From Triglochin maritima (Eukaryota; Streptophyta; Magnoliopsida; Alismatales; Juncaginaceae), in the NCBI GenBank assembly GCA_963682175.1, contig OY821770.1, forward strand, positions 17,142,501 through 17,206,500: a stretch of 64,000 nt of DNA. The letters run 5' to 3'. Position 1 is the stretch's first letter, and each line of letters begins with the position of its first letter. Shown here one piece after another: positions 12,074 through 24,206 of the stretch. Under the pieces are notes generated by a model. It was given only the letters and a program-made list of their open reading frames with translations. It did not search any database and was not told where the DNA came from. The translations under genes and the position numbers were made by a program.

Positions 12074-12199
12074 CATCGGTTTACTAAAACAGACATGGTA
12101 GAAGGGGCTTTCACGTTGGTTTTAATTAACTGACGTTGAAGCCACCCTTCCACGTCGGTTTGTAATCAACTGACGTGGTATGCCAATTTTCCAGCAGTG
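12066..12199. mobile_element. CACTA-type MITE, 134 bp
   Basis: Starts CACTACC and ends CAGCAGTG, with internal inverted copies of CACGTCGGTT / AACTGACGTGG. The candidate 3-bp flanks, TTA and TGA, do not match perfectly. The left terminus overlaps the LTR tail end (TTACACTA), so the exact left boundary is uncertain. Confidence 0.5.
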
Positions 12200-12735
12200 T
12201 GAGATTTACATGTAAGCTTGTGGTTATCTTTAATCTTATCTTAAGTAGTGTTTGTATGTTTTAATGATGATAATAAATCTTAATCCATGTAGAGACACTT
12301 AATGTTTGGGGTTTTATACATTTCTCAGGTATGCATGTCATTAGAGCTTAATTTGTACACACATGTCACACATCTACACTTTTACACCCATCCTCCACCT
12401 CCTACGGGACTAGTTGTATTAGTTTTTTTGTTTATCCGCATTGCATTCATTACTTAGTTTAGATACTCTTAATCTCCATTTTATTCCCCCACAACGATCT
12501 GCACTCGCTCCTCATAGACACGACCCGTACTTGACCCCGCTTCAACGTAGTCGTGCACTTGTGATTTTGAACTTAAAATCCCAACATAAACCTATTAAGA
12601 TGATTTGCAGACATACAAGTGTATATGCAATGCATGTAATCCATGTTTGTCCACTTTTACTGACTAGATTGATTGATTAAGATTAGGTTGATTAATCATC
12701 AAAATTAACATAGATTAAGGCCTAAAAGCCATTAG
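12200..12735. repeat. Fragments of Athila-like and TGTTGG-type LTRs
   Basis: 12460-12570 repeats the CGACCCGTA...CTTG...GTGCACTTGTG end block of the LTR at 10289-11647, in plus orientation. 12655-12735 is the start of a TGTTGG-type LTR read on the minus strand (ATCATCAAAATTAACATAG, then AAGGCCTAAAAGCCA). No gene is visible. Confidence 0.5.
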
Positions 12736-13735
12736 TTTTGGGGAATTTAGAGGTGACTAAGTGTTTCATAGGGTGATTTGAGAGAAATCCGAGTCCACGA
12801 GATCCATCAATCTGAAGAAGAAAATTGTTTAATAAAAACTTGATCCCTTGGGCAGTAGTGTCTACAAATGCCCCTCCTCATGTTTGGTCACGTCTTTGTA
12901 GATTTGAACTAAAGGCAAGGTGAACATACACACGTGCATTAGGTGACACCTTTCATTTTGTGTTCCGGGTGTATTCTCCCCGAACATCATCTCCACCCCC
13001 AAAGGGGATGGAACTACTCACTAATCATTAAGAAAAGAAAACAAAATGAAATTAAACTAAGCATGCAAGAATTGAAAGAGAATATGATACTAACTAAGAA
13101 AATTATTTTATTAACATGACTCACATTACAAGTAGCATTCTTCTACACTTGAGTTTTGCTTCAAGGCTTTGCTCCAAGTAGAGAGAATTCCACCAAGCAA
13201 TGTGTGCATTCTTCTCCACTTGAGTTTTGCTTCAAGTCTTTACTCTAAGTTGAGAGAATTCTACCAAGCAGTGTGTGTTACAATAATCATGATTATTGTA
13301 ACACGTGCGACTACAACTGGAAGCAACACGTTCGGCTTGTTCGACACTTAAGTTTAAGGATCACATGGGGGTTGCTCATCTATGCACTCGTTTTACCTTA
13401 CAAGAGATCATAAGCCTCGCCTATCATGCCCTTGAAAAGAATTGTGAGTATCATTTGGGGGTTGCTTATCCATGCACTTGTTGCTCCTTACAAGATATCA
13501 CAAATCCTCGCCTAGCATGATCTCGACAATCTAACCGCAATGAATGGGTGAATTGGAATAAAAGGATATTGGTTGCTACAAGAGTTAGTAATTTAGACAC
13601 TCTAAGATTTCACAAAGTAGCGATGTTGAAATGCTACTTGATGCAAAGTGGGATGCAGATGACAGTTTTTTTAATGCATCAATATAATCATATTCGTGTA
13701 GTGGGTAGTGGGTGGAGCAGTCTATATATCTAGGG
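12736..13735 (-). repeat. Diverged minus-strand copy of Athila-like LTR, with tandem repeats
   Basis: 12960-13220 matches the reverse complement of the LTR at 4560 (the CCCCCAAAGGGG region, the long AT stretch, and CTCCAAGTAGAGAG). A 72-bp unit is tandemly duplicated (about 13135-13278), and a unit of roughly 95 bp with GGGGGTTGCT is repeated near 13366-13520. No gene is recognised. Confidence 0.5.
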
Positions 13736-14472
13736 TTTCTAGAGAGGGTGCAAGCACCCAAGTCTATATCTATAACCTGATGTGTGCATGGGTCTAAGGG
13801 TGTCAGACACTTTGTTTAACTCTTAGTCAGGACCATAGCCAGTTGGGCTCATAAAACCTGACACTATGCATCCATTTCTCATTTCTTCTTTCCTTCTAGG
13901 GTTTCCAAACGTGGCCACAATTTCAGAAAGGCAGCAGGGGAGTGTGGGAGTAAAGAAGAAGTCGGATCGAAGCCGAACAACGAGGGTGCCCTGGTTCTGA
14001 TAGCCCAAGTTAGCTTTTCTCCCCCTCTTTCTTCCTCATTCTGGGGTTTTTCTTATTTTCAGTAGCTTTACTCATAATTTTTAGTGAGAACCTAGTGGAT
14101 CCTTAGATTGGTGGTTATTTGTCATTTAGAAGTTGGGTTCATTACCTATTTCGAAAAATCCTACCAATATTTGTAGAAGTTAATGAATGAATTCTTCCTA
14201 AAGTGGTTTTTGAATAGAATTTGGTGCTTTAGGAAAGAAGATGACTTGATTAGCGTGAAATTTGGCTTGGAAACCTAAAATATGTCCATTTTTATGTGTG
14301 TGTAGTTGTTGAATGCTCATGGAACATGTATTTTAATGAATGCAAATTTAAGTTTGAATGTTAAAATAAACAAAAAGTGTTCACCTGGTTACCATTGTAG
14401 CATGCTCGAATTTAGAGGAGTTGAGTAGAGGTTTTCAAGTATCCGAGAATCCCATGTAAAGTTCTATATTTG
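13736..14472. other. Unassigned intergenic sequence
   Basis: Contains TAGGGTTT-type and CT-rich stretches but no coherent ORF, no terminal repeats and no family I recognise. Confidence 0.4.
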
Positions 14473-16440
14473 TTGTCAGGATAAATAACCCTCTAATAAG
14501 AAGCTAAATGCTCTTCTAAATGCGGAATTAAAACCAAGTAAGGGATAGAGCAAACAAACCTCGACACTGGATCCTCTGAGGCCTACTTGAGTTTTTGGCA
14601 CGCCAACTGGGTCCTAGTCCTCTCTCTCTCAAGCATCACTCAATCATCTGAGGCATGTTTGAGTTTCCACTAACCGATCTTCATTCTGGGTCAAGATCTC
14701 CGCCTTTACAACACTAGCCTCTGTGAACAACCACCGTCTTGCTCGATATCACCTCTTACAACCCGAGAGTGAGCTTCCTTGAAGCTTTACAACTTTGGTG
14801 ATTCATGTATGTTGAAGTTGGAATAAAAAATTACACTCTAGACTTGAGTACACTTGGATATGACATGAATTGATGCACAAGTGGTGAACTTTTGACTTTA
14901 AGTGTAGGAATTTAAGCTTGAAAGTGTAGATAGTTTGGCACCAAAGTATGGATCAATAAGGAGTGTTCAAGATGTGTAAAACTCATGTATGGCCTCCTAT
15001 TTATAAGCTCTGAAACCAATATAGTCATTTCAATGAGTGGGAGAAAGTTGATGGGATTAGTAGCATATCATACATTGCATAAATGTATCCTTTATTTTAT
15101 CCCAAATTTGTGCTACTCGAGTGTTTGTTTGTGGTGTTTCAGGTGTTAGGTAATAAAGAAGAGAAAGAAAGAGAAAATGACTGAAATGCAAAAAGAAATG
15201 ACTCAAATGAAGCAAAGTTGACCTATTTGTCATGCACAAGGACCCATCTACAAATCAGGGAGGACCCAGATGAAATCCACAGGGACCTGAACGCACGAAA
15301 AATATTTTGGGCGTGAAAATCCTTCAATACCATGATCTTGAGGAGTATTTGGGAAATTAAAGACAAAGAAGCTCGACCGAACAAACTAGAAGGCTTAGAA
15401 GTAGAAGAAAGGAAGAAGAAACCATGTTATTTATAGAAGAAAGTGTGGTGTGGATGATTCTAGGAGCAATCCAACAGCTAAAATTGATTTCTCTAAGTTC
15501 TTGTGCATCCTACTAATCTGACTCGTGCCATGGCACATTCAAACTCAACTCATCTGCCACATGCGGATTTGGATCCGCCACTGACAGATGGTTCAGGTCT
15601 GATCTGCCCCATTTTTCTCTAGCAACTTAAGTGTCATATTTTGCATGTGGGGTGCACTTCTGGATTTACTGGTTCGAGCCCGTTTGCCTTTAATTTCCCA
15701 AATACTCCTCAAGATTATTGTATTGAAGGATTTTTGCGCCCGAAGTGTTTTTCGTGTGTTCAGGTCCTTTTGGATTTCATCTGGGTCCTCCATGATTTGC
15801 AAATGGGTCTTTGTGCATGACAATCAGGTCCACTTTGCTTCATTTGAGTCATTTCTTCCTGTATTTAAGTCATTTTATCTTTCTTTCTCTTCTTTATTAC
15901 CTAATACCTGAAACACCACAAGCAAACACTCGAGCAACACAAATTGGGGTAAAATAAAGGATATATAACATGAATGCAATGTATGATATGCTACTAATCA
16001 TGAAGCAAGAATGGACAAGAAGTGACTTAAGTCGGACATAAAACCGCCAAAATTCAATCGACTATTTGTAAAACGGTAGTCCAAAATTTATGGTTTGGTC
16101 ATCCCAATTGAGTCCAGTCAACCTATTTTCCACGTTCAGTAAGATTTGGTCGGGCTCTGTCAAGTGTGGTTCGGTCGTCCAAAACCAATTCGGTTTATCA
16201 AATTCAACGATTTGTCTTTTACGCCAATGACTATCATTCATATCCATTGAGAGTTCAGTGTCTATATTTGTCCACGTGTAAAAGTTTGTTGTGTTCCAGG
16301 AGATAGGAAAATAGGTCGACAATTGAATTCAGATGACCTGTTTCGACCAAATCAGAATCCTAATGCTTAAGTTTACATTTAATCTTATGGACTTAATAAA
16401 TGGAAAATTACAAATCTTGGTCCAAAGTTTTATTACAATT
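14473..16440 (-). repeat. Minus-strand Sirevirus-like LTR, interrupted
   Basis: 14473-15054 parallels the R/U5 part of the LTR at 62271 (GGGTCCTAGTCCTCTC, ACAACCCGAGAG, GAAGCTTTACAA). 16000-16440 parallels its U3 part, with GGTCGTCC/GGTCGAC motifs and ATAAATGGAAAATTAC. The inverted repeat at 15055-15999 sits between them, and the LTR start appears displaced to 18792-18875. Confidence 0.55.
15055..15999. repeat. Large inverted repeat (foldback-like), arms of about 320-330 bp
   Basis: 15055-15375 is the reverse complement of 15670-15999 with scattered differences: both carry GATTAGTAGCATATC or its complement at the outer edge, a GTTTCAGGT block, AAGAGAAAGAAAGAG, and GAGGAGTATTTGGGAAATTA at the inner edge. 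The spacer is about 290 bp. The arms resemble the beginning of Athila-like LTRs, so this may be two LTR pieces joined head to head rather than a foldback DNA transposon. Confidence 0.75.
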
Positions 16441-16556
16441 TTAAGTCTTTTCCTAAATGTTTCTCTACTACTAAAATTAAAGTGCGACCTATCTCTACTA
16501 CTACTAGGGTGATTTCTTTGGGAGCAACATAGGGACCGACCGTTCTGATACCAAAT
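16441..16556 (-). other. Primer-binding site and stub of Ty3-type element
   Basis: On the minus strand the LTR end GATGTTACA (16557) is followed by ATTTGGTATCAGAAC, which closely matches the initiator-Met tRNA primer-binding site used by many plant LTR elements. Only about 100 bp of internal sequence remains before LTR sequence of another family. Confidence 0.65.
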
Positions 16557-18791
16557 TGTAACATCTCGAAACAACGGATTTTTTTAAAATTTAACAATAA
16601 TTGAGATCTCAAGACAAAGCTCATCAAACAGGAATGTTACTCAAATAAATAACCAGTCGGTGCACAAAATAAAATAGAGTTTGTCAAAAATACATGATTA
16701 CAACAATACAACGAAAACAATATAGGTAATCACGACGACCTCGAATAGTCCGAAGAGGATCCTGACCCCAAAATGTGCACGCTCGCTGTCACCACCCCCA
16801 CAAAACCTACTGCGGTCCTGAAACATGAATTAAACAACAATGCCTGAGTTTCCCATTAGGAAACCCCGTATGCCAAACTCACCTAAATGAATGCAACAAT
16901 ACAGTAATGAATCTATCATACTTGTAGCATGTCATGTCATCATCAACAATGCAACACAACCCCTCCAAGGGTAAAATAGGATCTCAATCCTACAACAACA
17001 ACGAATACCCTCTAAGGGTCAACAAGGACATCAGTCCAACAAACAGCATCGGGTCTCCCTTGGACACCTACCGTAGGCACATACAGTCTAACAGACAGTA
17101 CACAATGCACCCCCACACGCGACTACTTGAGCCAAGGGATCGGTGAGGGGCGTCTGCATTTCTGCGCCAAACGAAACCACGTGGTCTATACCACCCCAAC
17201 GGAGCCGTAGCCCGGTCGGTCCAACAATCCATCAATAGGTGCCCAATCGAGGAATCATCGCCGGAACAACATCGACGACACAACCTCGACGGTACAACAT
17301 ACGTCTAGCACAACATTGGACGACACAACAAGCCAGAACATCGTCAGCAACATCATCGCCAACACAAACCTCGACGACATCGCCGACACAACATCAGCGA
17401 TATAACATACGTCCGACACAACATCAGACGGGCTCAGACCGCAGTCCGCAGGGTCATCATGCTCTAAGAGCCAAGCATCAACATGCATTGGGATCCGCGA
17501 TCCCTCAGGTCTGCTACTCTACAGTGAGTCAAGACAGTAAAACAATATGCCACAAACAAAACAACAGAGGTGACCCGTCCCAAGTACCTAGACTCTTCCA
17601 CTCGGCGGTCCCTGGGCAGGAGCGATCACACACCCACCGTCACCTCCTGGCTCACGCACTCGGCGAGGACACATGTTTCTGTGAACGGAGTTGGCACAAC
17701 ACAAGGACTGGAAAAAAGGTTCTGCGCCCAAACGATTGACTGGAATATGCAATCTGGTCTACCGTTCTCATGGAGTTCGATCGACCGAAAGTCTGAAACG
17801 GTGGAACACTTTGTGCATCACCTAAGTCCCAACAGTCGGACCAAAGTCTAAAACCGTTCGACCGAACGTGGTCAAAATCCGGAGTCTGGTGAAAAACATA
17901 CAAGTCCAACGGTCGACCGACTTAGGGGTCCTGGTCGACCGGAAACTACCAGGGCAACCTAGCAGTTCTAGTCATCGATCGGTCGAATAAGATATAACAA
18001 TCGGTCGAACAACATACAAGTTACATAAGTTCACTTAAGTTCCGGTCGGACCAAAAGTCAGGAACGACCGACCGTTTGGATGGTCAACGTCCGGTCCGAG
18101 TGAAACACGAAGCAACGGTCGAACGACTCAAGGGTCCCATCCGACTGAAAACTTCCAGACACTCCTCCGACCCACCAGCACAAGCACAACCGGTCGACCG
18201 TCACAAGACATCTTTCGACCAGTGTTGGTTAAAGTCGGGCAAAAACACTAAATCGGTCGACCGCAACTAAGCACTGGTTGGCCGTTGGTCGACAACAATC
18301 TTGCGCCAGCCAAGAATTTTACTTCGTTCTCGTCGCCGGTGAGGTCTCCGACCGACCACCACTCAACCCCAACATGAGTGAGCAACAAAAACATATTATT
18401 GAACCGGCATACCTCAAATGCAAGACAGAGCACGTCGGAGTTCGCTCGACGTCAACACACACCCGCTACCTCCACACGACCTCCCACCCGTGCCAACAAC
18501 ATGTGCCTCACGCCGGAGCAACCCCCACCTCCACTGGATCGCCGGAAAAGGAAGAGAAAGTGAAGAAGTTTGGGTGAGAGATGGAGAATGGAAGAAGAAA
18601 GGAATGGGAGAGAGAGAGAGAGAGAGAGACATTGGTTTTCTCCATAAAACCAACCCAAACCCAACAGTAACCATCCCCCCTCACTCTAACTTCCCAAGAA
18701 AAACATTGTTCCCCCCTCTTCCCCATGCAAAGCTTCCACTAAACAAGGGTTTAGTCTAATCTCTCCCCTAATTAAGGTCAAGGATATAACA
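16557..18791 (-). repeat. 5' LTR of Ty3-type element (TGTTATATCC...GATGTTACA), 2235 bp
   Basis: Minus-strand reading starts TGTTATATCC at 18791 and ends GATGTTACA at 16557, next to a primer-binding site. The region near 16740-16890 is homologous to 25670-25830 of the plus-strand LTR at 24207. It holds CGGTCGACCG copies near 17908, 18191 and 18254 with many variants, a degenerate CGACACAACATC tandem array (about 17260-17440), and a GA repeat (18609-18630). Confidence 0.7.
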
Positions 18792-18875
18792 ATATATAAG
18801 TCGATTGAACATACATTAAGATTAGTTTGACAATGATCATCAAAACTAAACTCGATTAAGACCTAAAAGCCAACA
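18792..18875 (-). repeat. Start of a TGTTGG-type LTR (displaced fragment)
   Basis: Reverse complement begins TGTTGGCTTTTAGGTC and runs through a TTTTGATGATCATTG block, the usual first 80 bp of the Sirevirus-like LTRs here. It is probably the missing start of the LTR at 14473-16440, separated by the Ty3-type LTR. Confidence 0.55.
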
Positions 18876-19046
18876 TTTGAGACTAAACCAGCGGGCGAAG
18901 AAGAATCCTCGGGTGAGTGTATTCGTTGGTTTATGCGATTTGGTATTTGTTGTGTCGTGCTTAACTCTTCTTTTATTGGGTAGGTGTGTGAAATATGAGA
19001 TTCGATTCAAGTCTTGCATTTTTTATTGCTATTTTAAGATGACCCC

Positions 19047-19344
19047 AAGGTGTAGGCTTTGATTGACGAGTCTCCCTTTAAGTATTTCATGAAGATTCTG
19101 CTGCCATCTAGGAGAAGAGGAAGCCCCCTGGATCATTGCTTCTTTGGCTATAAGGTTTCGACCAAAAATGAGTACCTTATGTTTTCCTTACGAGGAGATG
19201 ACTATTACTCCTTCAGAGTGGGCTCAGTTTACTGGCTTGAGCTTTGACGGTGAGGTCGTGACTCATCCCGAGTATTTGAGCCTCGAGAACGTACCAACCT
19301 ATATTGGGCGTGCTTTTTGTGAGAACGTGATTATCTGGAGCTGA
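19047..19344 (+). pseudogene. Plant mobile domain-like fragment
   Basis: Two overlapping frames together encode a block with D-E-S-P-F-K-Y-F followed by M-T-I-T-P-S-E-W-A-Q-F-T-G-L and G-E-V-V-T-H-P. This pattern is typical of the plant mobile domain (PF10536-like) that recurs in transposon-derived plant genes. The frame changes near 19180, and a copia LTR piece begins at 19376. No active function is expected. Confidence 0.45.
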
Positions 19345-19375
19345 AAGTGTTGAGAGATGAATTATGGAGGATGAC

Positions 19376-20675
19376 GAAAATACTTTTTCTCGGTTGACCG
19401 TTCACACTCTGTTAACCGAACTCGATTGTCCAGGCACTCTAGAGAATTTCGGTCAATCAATTGTGCTTACCCGTTCCACATTCGGTTAACCGACCCGAAG
19501 ATTCCCCGGTCGACCGAACCCTGAACGGTTCACCGTGTTTGATCCCGATTTTGCCTTTGTCAAATTTTGGATTTATTTCCAACAAAATTTGATCTCTTGG
19601 TGTTTTTAGCAAATTCATGTCTTATGTAATATATTATCCTACGTAATATTAAATTATTACAACTCATAACATATACACCTCATATGAATTTATTATGATT
19701 CTAATTATGACAATTCTCATGACATATTGATTTTATTCGTTCACCACATGTGTCCATTTTTCACATGAAACCTGACACATCATATGAACTTAAAATCAAG
19801 CCTCTTGTTTCCCAGTTTTGTGGTGTGACCTATATGAGGATCTAAGCCAAATTGGCAGCGATATTAAACACTTAATATCTCAAACTATTAGCGGTATCTA
19901 GCTACTACATTATAGTTACCCAATTAGCATAGATGTCTTTGTTCCACCCGAACCAAAACACGATCCATTTAGTGATGTAAGTGCACCACTTGTGTCCGTC
20001 CTTTGCCTCATGATATTAAGAATATATACAAAGTACAAATGTGTCACCTTTCTATTATATTCATTTCTTGATCTCTTTAAGCTAATTATAACTATGTAAC
20101 TTAACTCAAGTTAAGAGGGGCCCACTAATATCATCACTCAATTAAGAGAGACAATGATAATCTTTTGACTAGCTATCTTTTCCAGCACAAGTCATGTTCA
20201 ACCAACTATTGCGTTTATCACTATACTCATTGATAGCTTTTGACAATAATCAAATTAAGTACTTCTTGAGTGAAAAGATATAAGTCTCATATCTTAGGAT
20301 TCAAGACACGGTAAAACATTAATGACACGAAACACAATTCTATAATGTTTTACTTGTTAAGTCTATTCAATATATAAAAGTAATCTTTTCCTCTTTTATA
20401 TACTCGTGTCGTCAATTATTTGTAGAGCTACAACAATCGATGACCAACACGACAATCTTCTCGGTAATTAATGTTCCATGTTAATTACTATGATTGTGAA
20501 TAACTTTTGATTTATGTAAATCATTATCTTTTAGAGCTCTACGGTTAAAGACCAAACATCACTTTCTTAACACTTCCAAAGGACGAATACCACAATCAAG
20601 GAACAAAATGTTTGCACATTCAATTTATAATAATTGACATATAAAAGTAAAACTTTTAGAACACATTCATTTCAT
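19376..20675 (-). repeat. Copia A/C-type LTR fragment, minus strand
   Basis: Matches the LTRs at 49473-51013 and 56678-58708 from the GGTTGACCG/GGTTAACCGA block through to the terminal AACACATTCATTTCA. The left side is truncated, and no polypurine tract follows at 20676, so it is a detached fragment. Confidence 0.75.
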
Positions 20676-20713
20676 CAACATCTTACTCATCAATTGAAGG
20701 CGAATTTGCCTAG

Positions 20714-21162
20714 ATGTGTTTCATGGCAATAGAAAATGAAGAAAGTGAGGTATCTTCTTGCTCTAGTCGCAATTCAATTAATTCAAATGATTCAAATTCA
20801 TATAATGAACTTCAAATTGAATTCAATGAATTGCTTGAGAATTTTGAACAAATTTGTCAAAGAACAAACTAGCTTGAAAGAAAATCAATGAGCTACAATG
20901 TCAAATTAAATCTATCATGAATGAGAAAAATAATTTGCTTGCTAGTCATGATAAAATTGCATTACAGAACTCTCATTTGATTGATGAAATTGCAAATCTA
21001 AATGCAAAACCCTTATGTAGTGATGATACACAAGATATTGGTTCTAAAAATGCTCAATTACAAAAAGATCTTAAAAGATTTATTAAAAGAAAGAAAATAC
21101 TTGATATGCTTATTAGTAGTCAAAGACAATCTTTAGATAAGCATGATTTAGGCTATCAGTGA
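20714..21162 (+). pseudogene. Sirevirus-like gag C-terminal fragment
   Basis: Starts C-F-M-A-I-E, then acidic/Ser-rich and Asn-rich coiled-coil sequence, and ends L-Q-K-D-L-K-R-F followed by S-Q-R-Q-S-L and L-G-Y. The same blocks occur in order in the intact gag at 45934-47580 (for example L-R-K-D-L-K-R-F and L-L-G-S-Q-R-Q-S-L). A stop at about 20870 and a shift before 20917 break the frame. It is in the opposite orientation to the neighbouring LTR piece. Confidence 0.7.
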
Positions 21163-22151
21163 TGGCATGGTTATTTGACCCATGTTGGATGTGGTTTGAT
21201 TATAGGAACCAGAGAGTACCATACTTTGGAGATTGTGTGTCCCGACTAGTGTTTGGGTTGCTTCTAGTGTCGTTGGATCCTCCGGACTGGAAGAAAAAGA
21301 AAAGGAAATGGAAGAGGTTCGTCTGAACGAGTACGTGTGGAATGATGGCGGGTGGATGGAGTATGGGAGCAGGAGTTATATGGAGTGGTATTATGCCAAT
21401 GGATGCCTTGTTCTCTTGACTAATCAATTTGTGGCTTTGGGTCCCAATTAGTGTTTGCATGGAGATGTGGTTCGAGAAGCTCCTTTGCGTGGGAAAGCCA
21501 AGGTGACTTCTCTCGGGCATATTCTTCGGATGGGCCTTCTCACCCTCCTGAAAACGATTGTTGTTTTGAGGGTGTGAGTGGTGAGTGGTGAGTGGTGAGG
21601 AGAGTGAGAATTGATGTGTCTATACCCTTTAGGAGCACTTCTAATTGTAAGAGGGAGAAACAAGAGTTGACGCCCTTTGTTTTTTGTCGTTGTTGTACGG
21701 GGTGTATAATTACTTCGAAGACACAACCTCTTGTAGCTGGACGAATTTGTAGTTGTAGGATACTTCATGTCTGACTGATGATACTGGGGTTGTCAGACAT
21801 TTTTCTGTCTGATAGGCCATGTGTAAGGAAAACGTTTTGTTATTCTTTTCTTTGGCATGTCCTACCTTTGTGGGGACCCTTTCACGATTGCCTTTTAAAG
21901 GTGGGTGTCCTGTCCTTTGAACGATAGTGGCTTATTTTGTAGATGGCATGTGGATACCTATTATTGGTAAAATGTTTAAATGAAAAAATAGGTGACAAAT
22001 TAGGCTTAATGATATGTGGAGGGTGAAAAGGGATGGGGTGTCGTTTTTAGGTGATGTGTCTAAGAGGGAACACATCTTGGGTTCCTAAAAGCCACGATAT
22101 CAGCTTTGTTGGTGGTATCGGTAGGGGCTGACAATTTGAGTCATGACACGA
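21163..22151 (+). other. Possible continuation of the plant mobile domain remnant
   Basis: A frame at 21233-21451 includes Y-M-E-W-Y-Y and W-M-E-Y, reminiscent of the distal part of plant mobile domain proteins, but evidence is weak. The rest (21450-22150) has no coherent ORF or recognised repeat. Confidence 0.25.
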
Positions 22152-22156
22152 TAACT

Positions 22157-23551
22157 TGTAGGATCGATGATCCCTAATTCTAATCAAATTAACTTAATCT
22201 CTACTTGCTTAAACAATCAAAGATGCACAACAGAATAAAACACAAGTAGAGAAAATGCAAACCAAAGGACACCGGGGATTTTTATAGATGTTCGGCTACC
22301 CGCCTACATCATCTCTTGCAAGCTCCGCTTGACACTTCAAGCTTCACTCACGTCTTCACTACCCGCTCCCCATTCCTAGATGGGAGACAATGCCTTTACA
22401 CAGCAAGCTCCACGAACAATCCTCGCGAGCTTGATTTCTTCCTCTCACAACCCGAGAGGGAACACTTCGGGCTTTCACCGAAATCATTGCTTCTTTGAAC
22501 AACAATGTTGAGTGGAACACACTCTCTAACATGAGTATACTTTGAGTAGGATATAACAATAATCAAAGATGTGGAAGTTTAAGGCTTGGAGAGTATGTTT
22601 TAGGGCTTTGAGGATTGGGAGACTTCTCTCTAATGCATAGGACAATTGGAAGTGGGAGAGTTTTTAAAGAAAGTGTTCAATACTCTATTTATAAGCTCCT
22701 AAGATGTTATAGACGTTGGGGATGAGTGTGGTAAAAGATTGTGTAAAAACACAACAGAATAATACAACACACTGCTCTGGGTAAGTTCAGTCAACCGAAC
22801 GGGTCAAACGGTCTACCGGATGACTGTCTAGAAATAAGTCCAACACAGTCCAGAAATGAAGCGGTCGACTGAGCAAGAGACGGTCGAACGAAAACTGGCT
22901 ATAACTTAAGTTCACTTAAGTTAACGGTCGAACAAAATGGTTCGGTCGGTCGACCGAAAACTAACCGGCTCTATGGGATTCTCAAAATATTTAAGATCGG
23001 TCGACCGAATCTAGGTCCACGGTCGACCGGTGGTCACTTGTATTGGAGTATGGATAAAAATGTGAATACGACCGTTGGTATAAACAGTCAAATGACACGT
23101 ATAGACGGTCGAGCTTTTAAATCACTAATTGATAATTGATCATTCAGTCACACAGAGGTGGTTCGGTCGACCGAATTTGCACAGACAGTTCCGGTTTGGG
23201 TTTAGTGATTTTCGGTCTAAGTTTGGGTGATTATTGGAATCCAATTGATCAGAGATTTTGTGAGTGGCTTCTATAGGGAACCTAGTGTCTATGTGAATGA
23301 ATTTTAACTCTTGTATTCTCATGATTACATAGATTCCTAAGACTCAAAAGAAATATAAAATTACATGTCTTCAAAATCTTGATTACATGTCTGAACTTGA
23401 ATTCTTTTCTTCCTTGAGTCTTGATCACTTGTAGATGTTAGTACAAAGTAATATATATGTTATGCAATATGTGTGCTACACTACATTTGATTGTGATTAA
23501 GATTAGGTTGATTAAATCATCAAAACATAGATTGAGGTCAAGAAGTCAACA
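22157..23551 (-). repeat. Solo LTR, Sirevirus-like (TGTTG...CCTACA), 1395 bp
   Basis: Plus-strand reading starts TGTAGGATC and ends GTCAACA, flanked by identical 5-bp duplications TAACT (22152-22156 and 23552-23556). It has four perfect CGGTCGACCG copies at about 22945-23165 and a TATA box on the minus strand near 22683. With no internal region and an intact target duplication, it is a recombination-derived solo LTR. Confidence 0.9.
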
Positions 23552-23556
23552 TAACT

Positions 23557-24206
23557 AACACGACCCTGATACGGAAAATGTGGGTTTGGGTTCGGTAAAA
23601 ATGAGTTTGGGTCATAATCGAGTTAACAAGATTAACACGGTAATTAAATGGATTGGGTTTGGGTTTAACACATGTAACATGTGTCCAATCTGTTTATAGA
23701 TATATGTATATGTATAATATTATAATTATTTGTATTTATAATATTATATATAGTTACAAAATTAGTGAAAATCTCTATACTTTACATCTTTTTATGTAGA
23801 AATATTTTAACAAGTGATCAACAACTAATTGCATAATTATTTATGATAGTTTTCATAATCTCCTCCAAATGAAATTACAACTGTTGTAGATTTTGTCATA
23901 AATAACGATTATATATGTAAGAATAACTTCGTACACGATCACAATCCATTTAATAAACAAGTCATTACATGGGTCGGGTTGGGTTGACACAATTTTAGAT
24001 GGGTCGGGTTTGGGTTTTCCTTTTCAATCTATAATAAGCAGGTCGGGTTTTGGTTGTGTAAATCAGGTCGGGTTGTAAATAGGGTTGACATAAACACGAC
24101 ATGGTAACTCATATTACCACCACTAGGTTTCGGACATAATATGTCCGACAACCTTCGGGTACACTCTCTATAAAAGGGTCTAAAGCCATTGTTTTTTGGT
24201 GCTCAT
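23557..24206. repeat. GGGTCGGGTTTGGG-rich repeat
   Basis: AT-rich sequence framed by clusters of GGGTTTGGG and GGGTCGGGTT near 23580-23680 and 23970-24080, with ACACGAC near both edges. Such motif clusters are common in plant hAT-like non-autonomous elements, but I could not define termini or a target duplication. No gene is visible. Confidence 0.35.

Noticed and set aside
16930..17740. Thr/Gln/His-rich ORFs up to 166 codons
   Set aside because: Translations of the tandem CGACACAACATC array inside an LTR.
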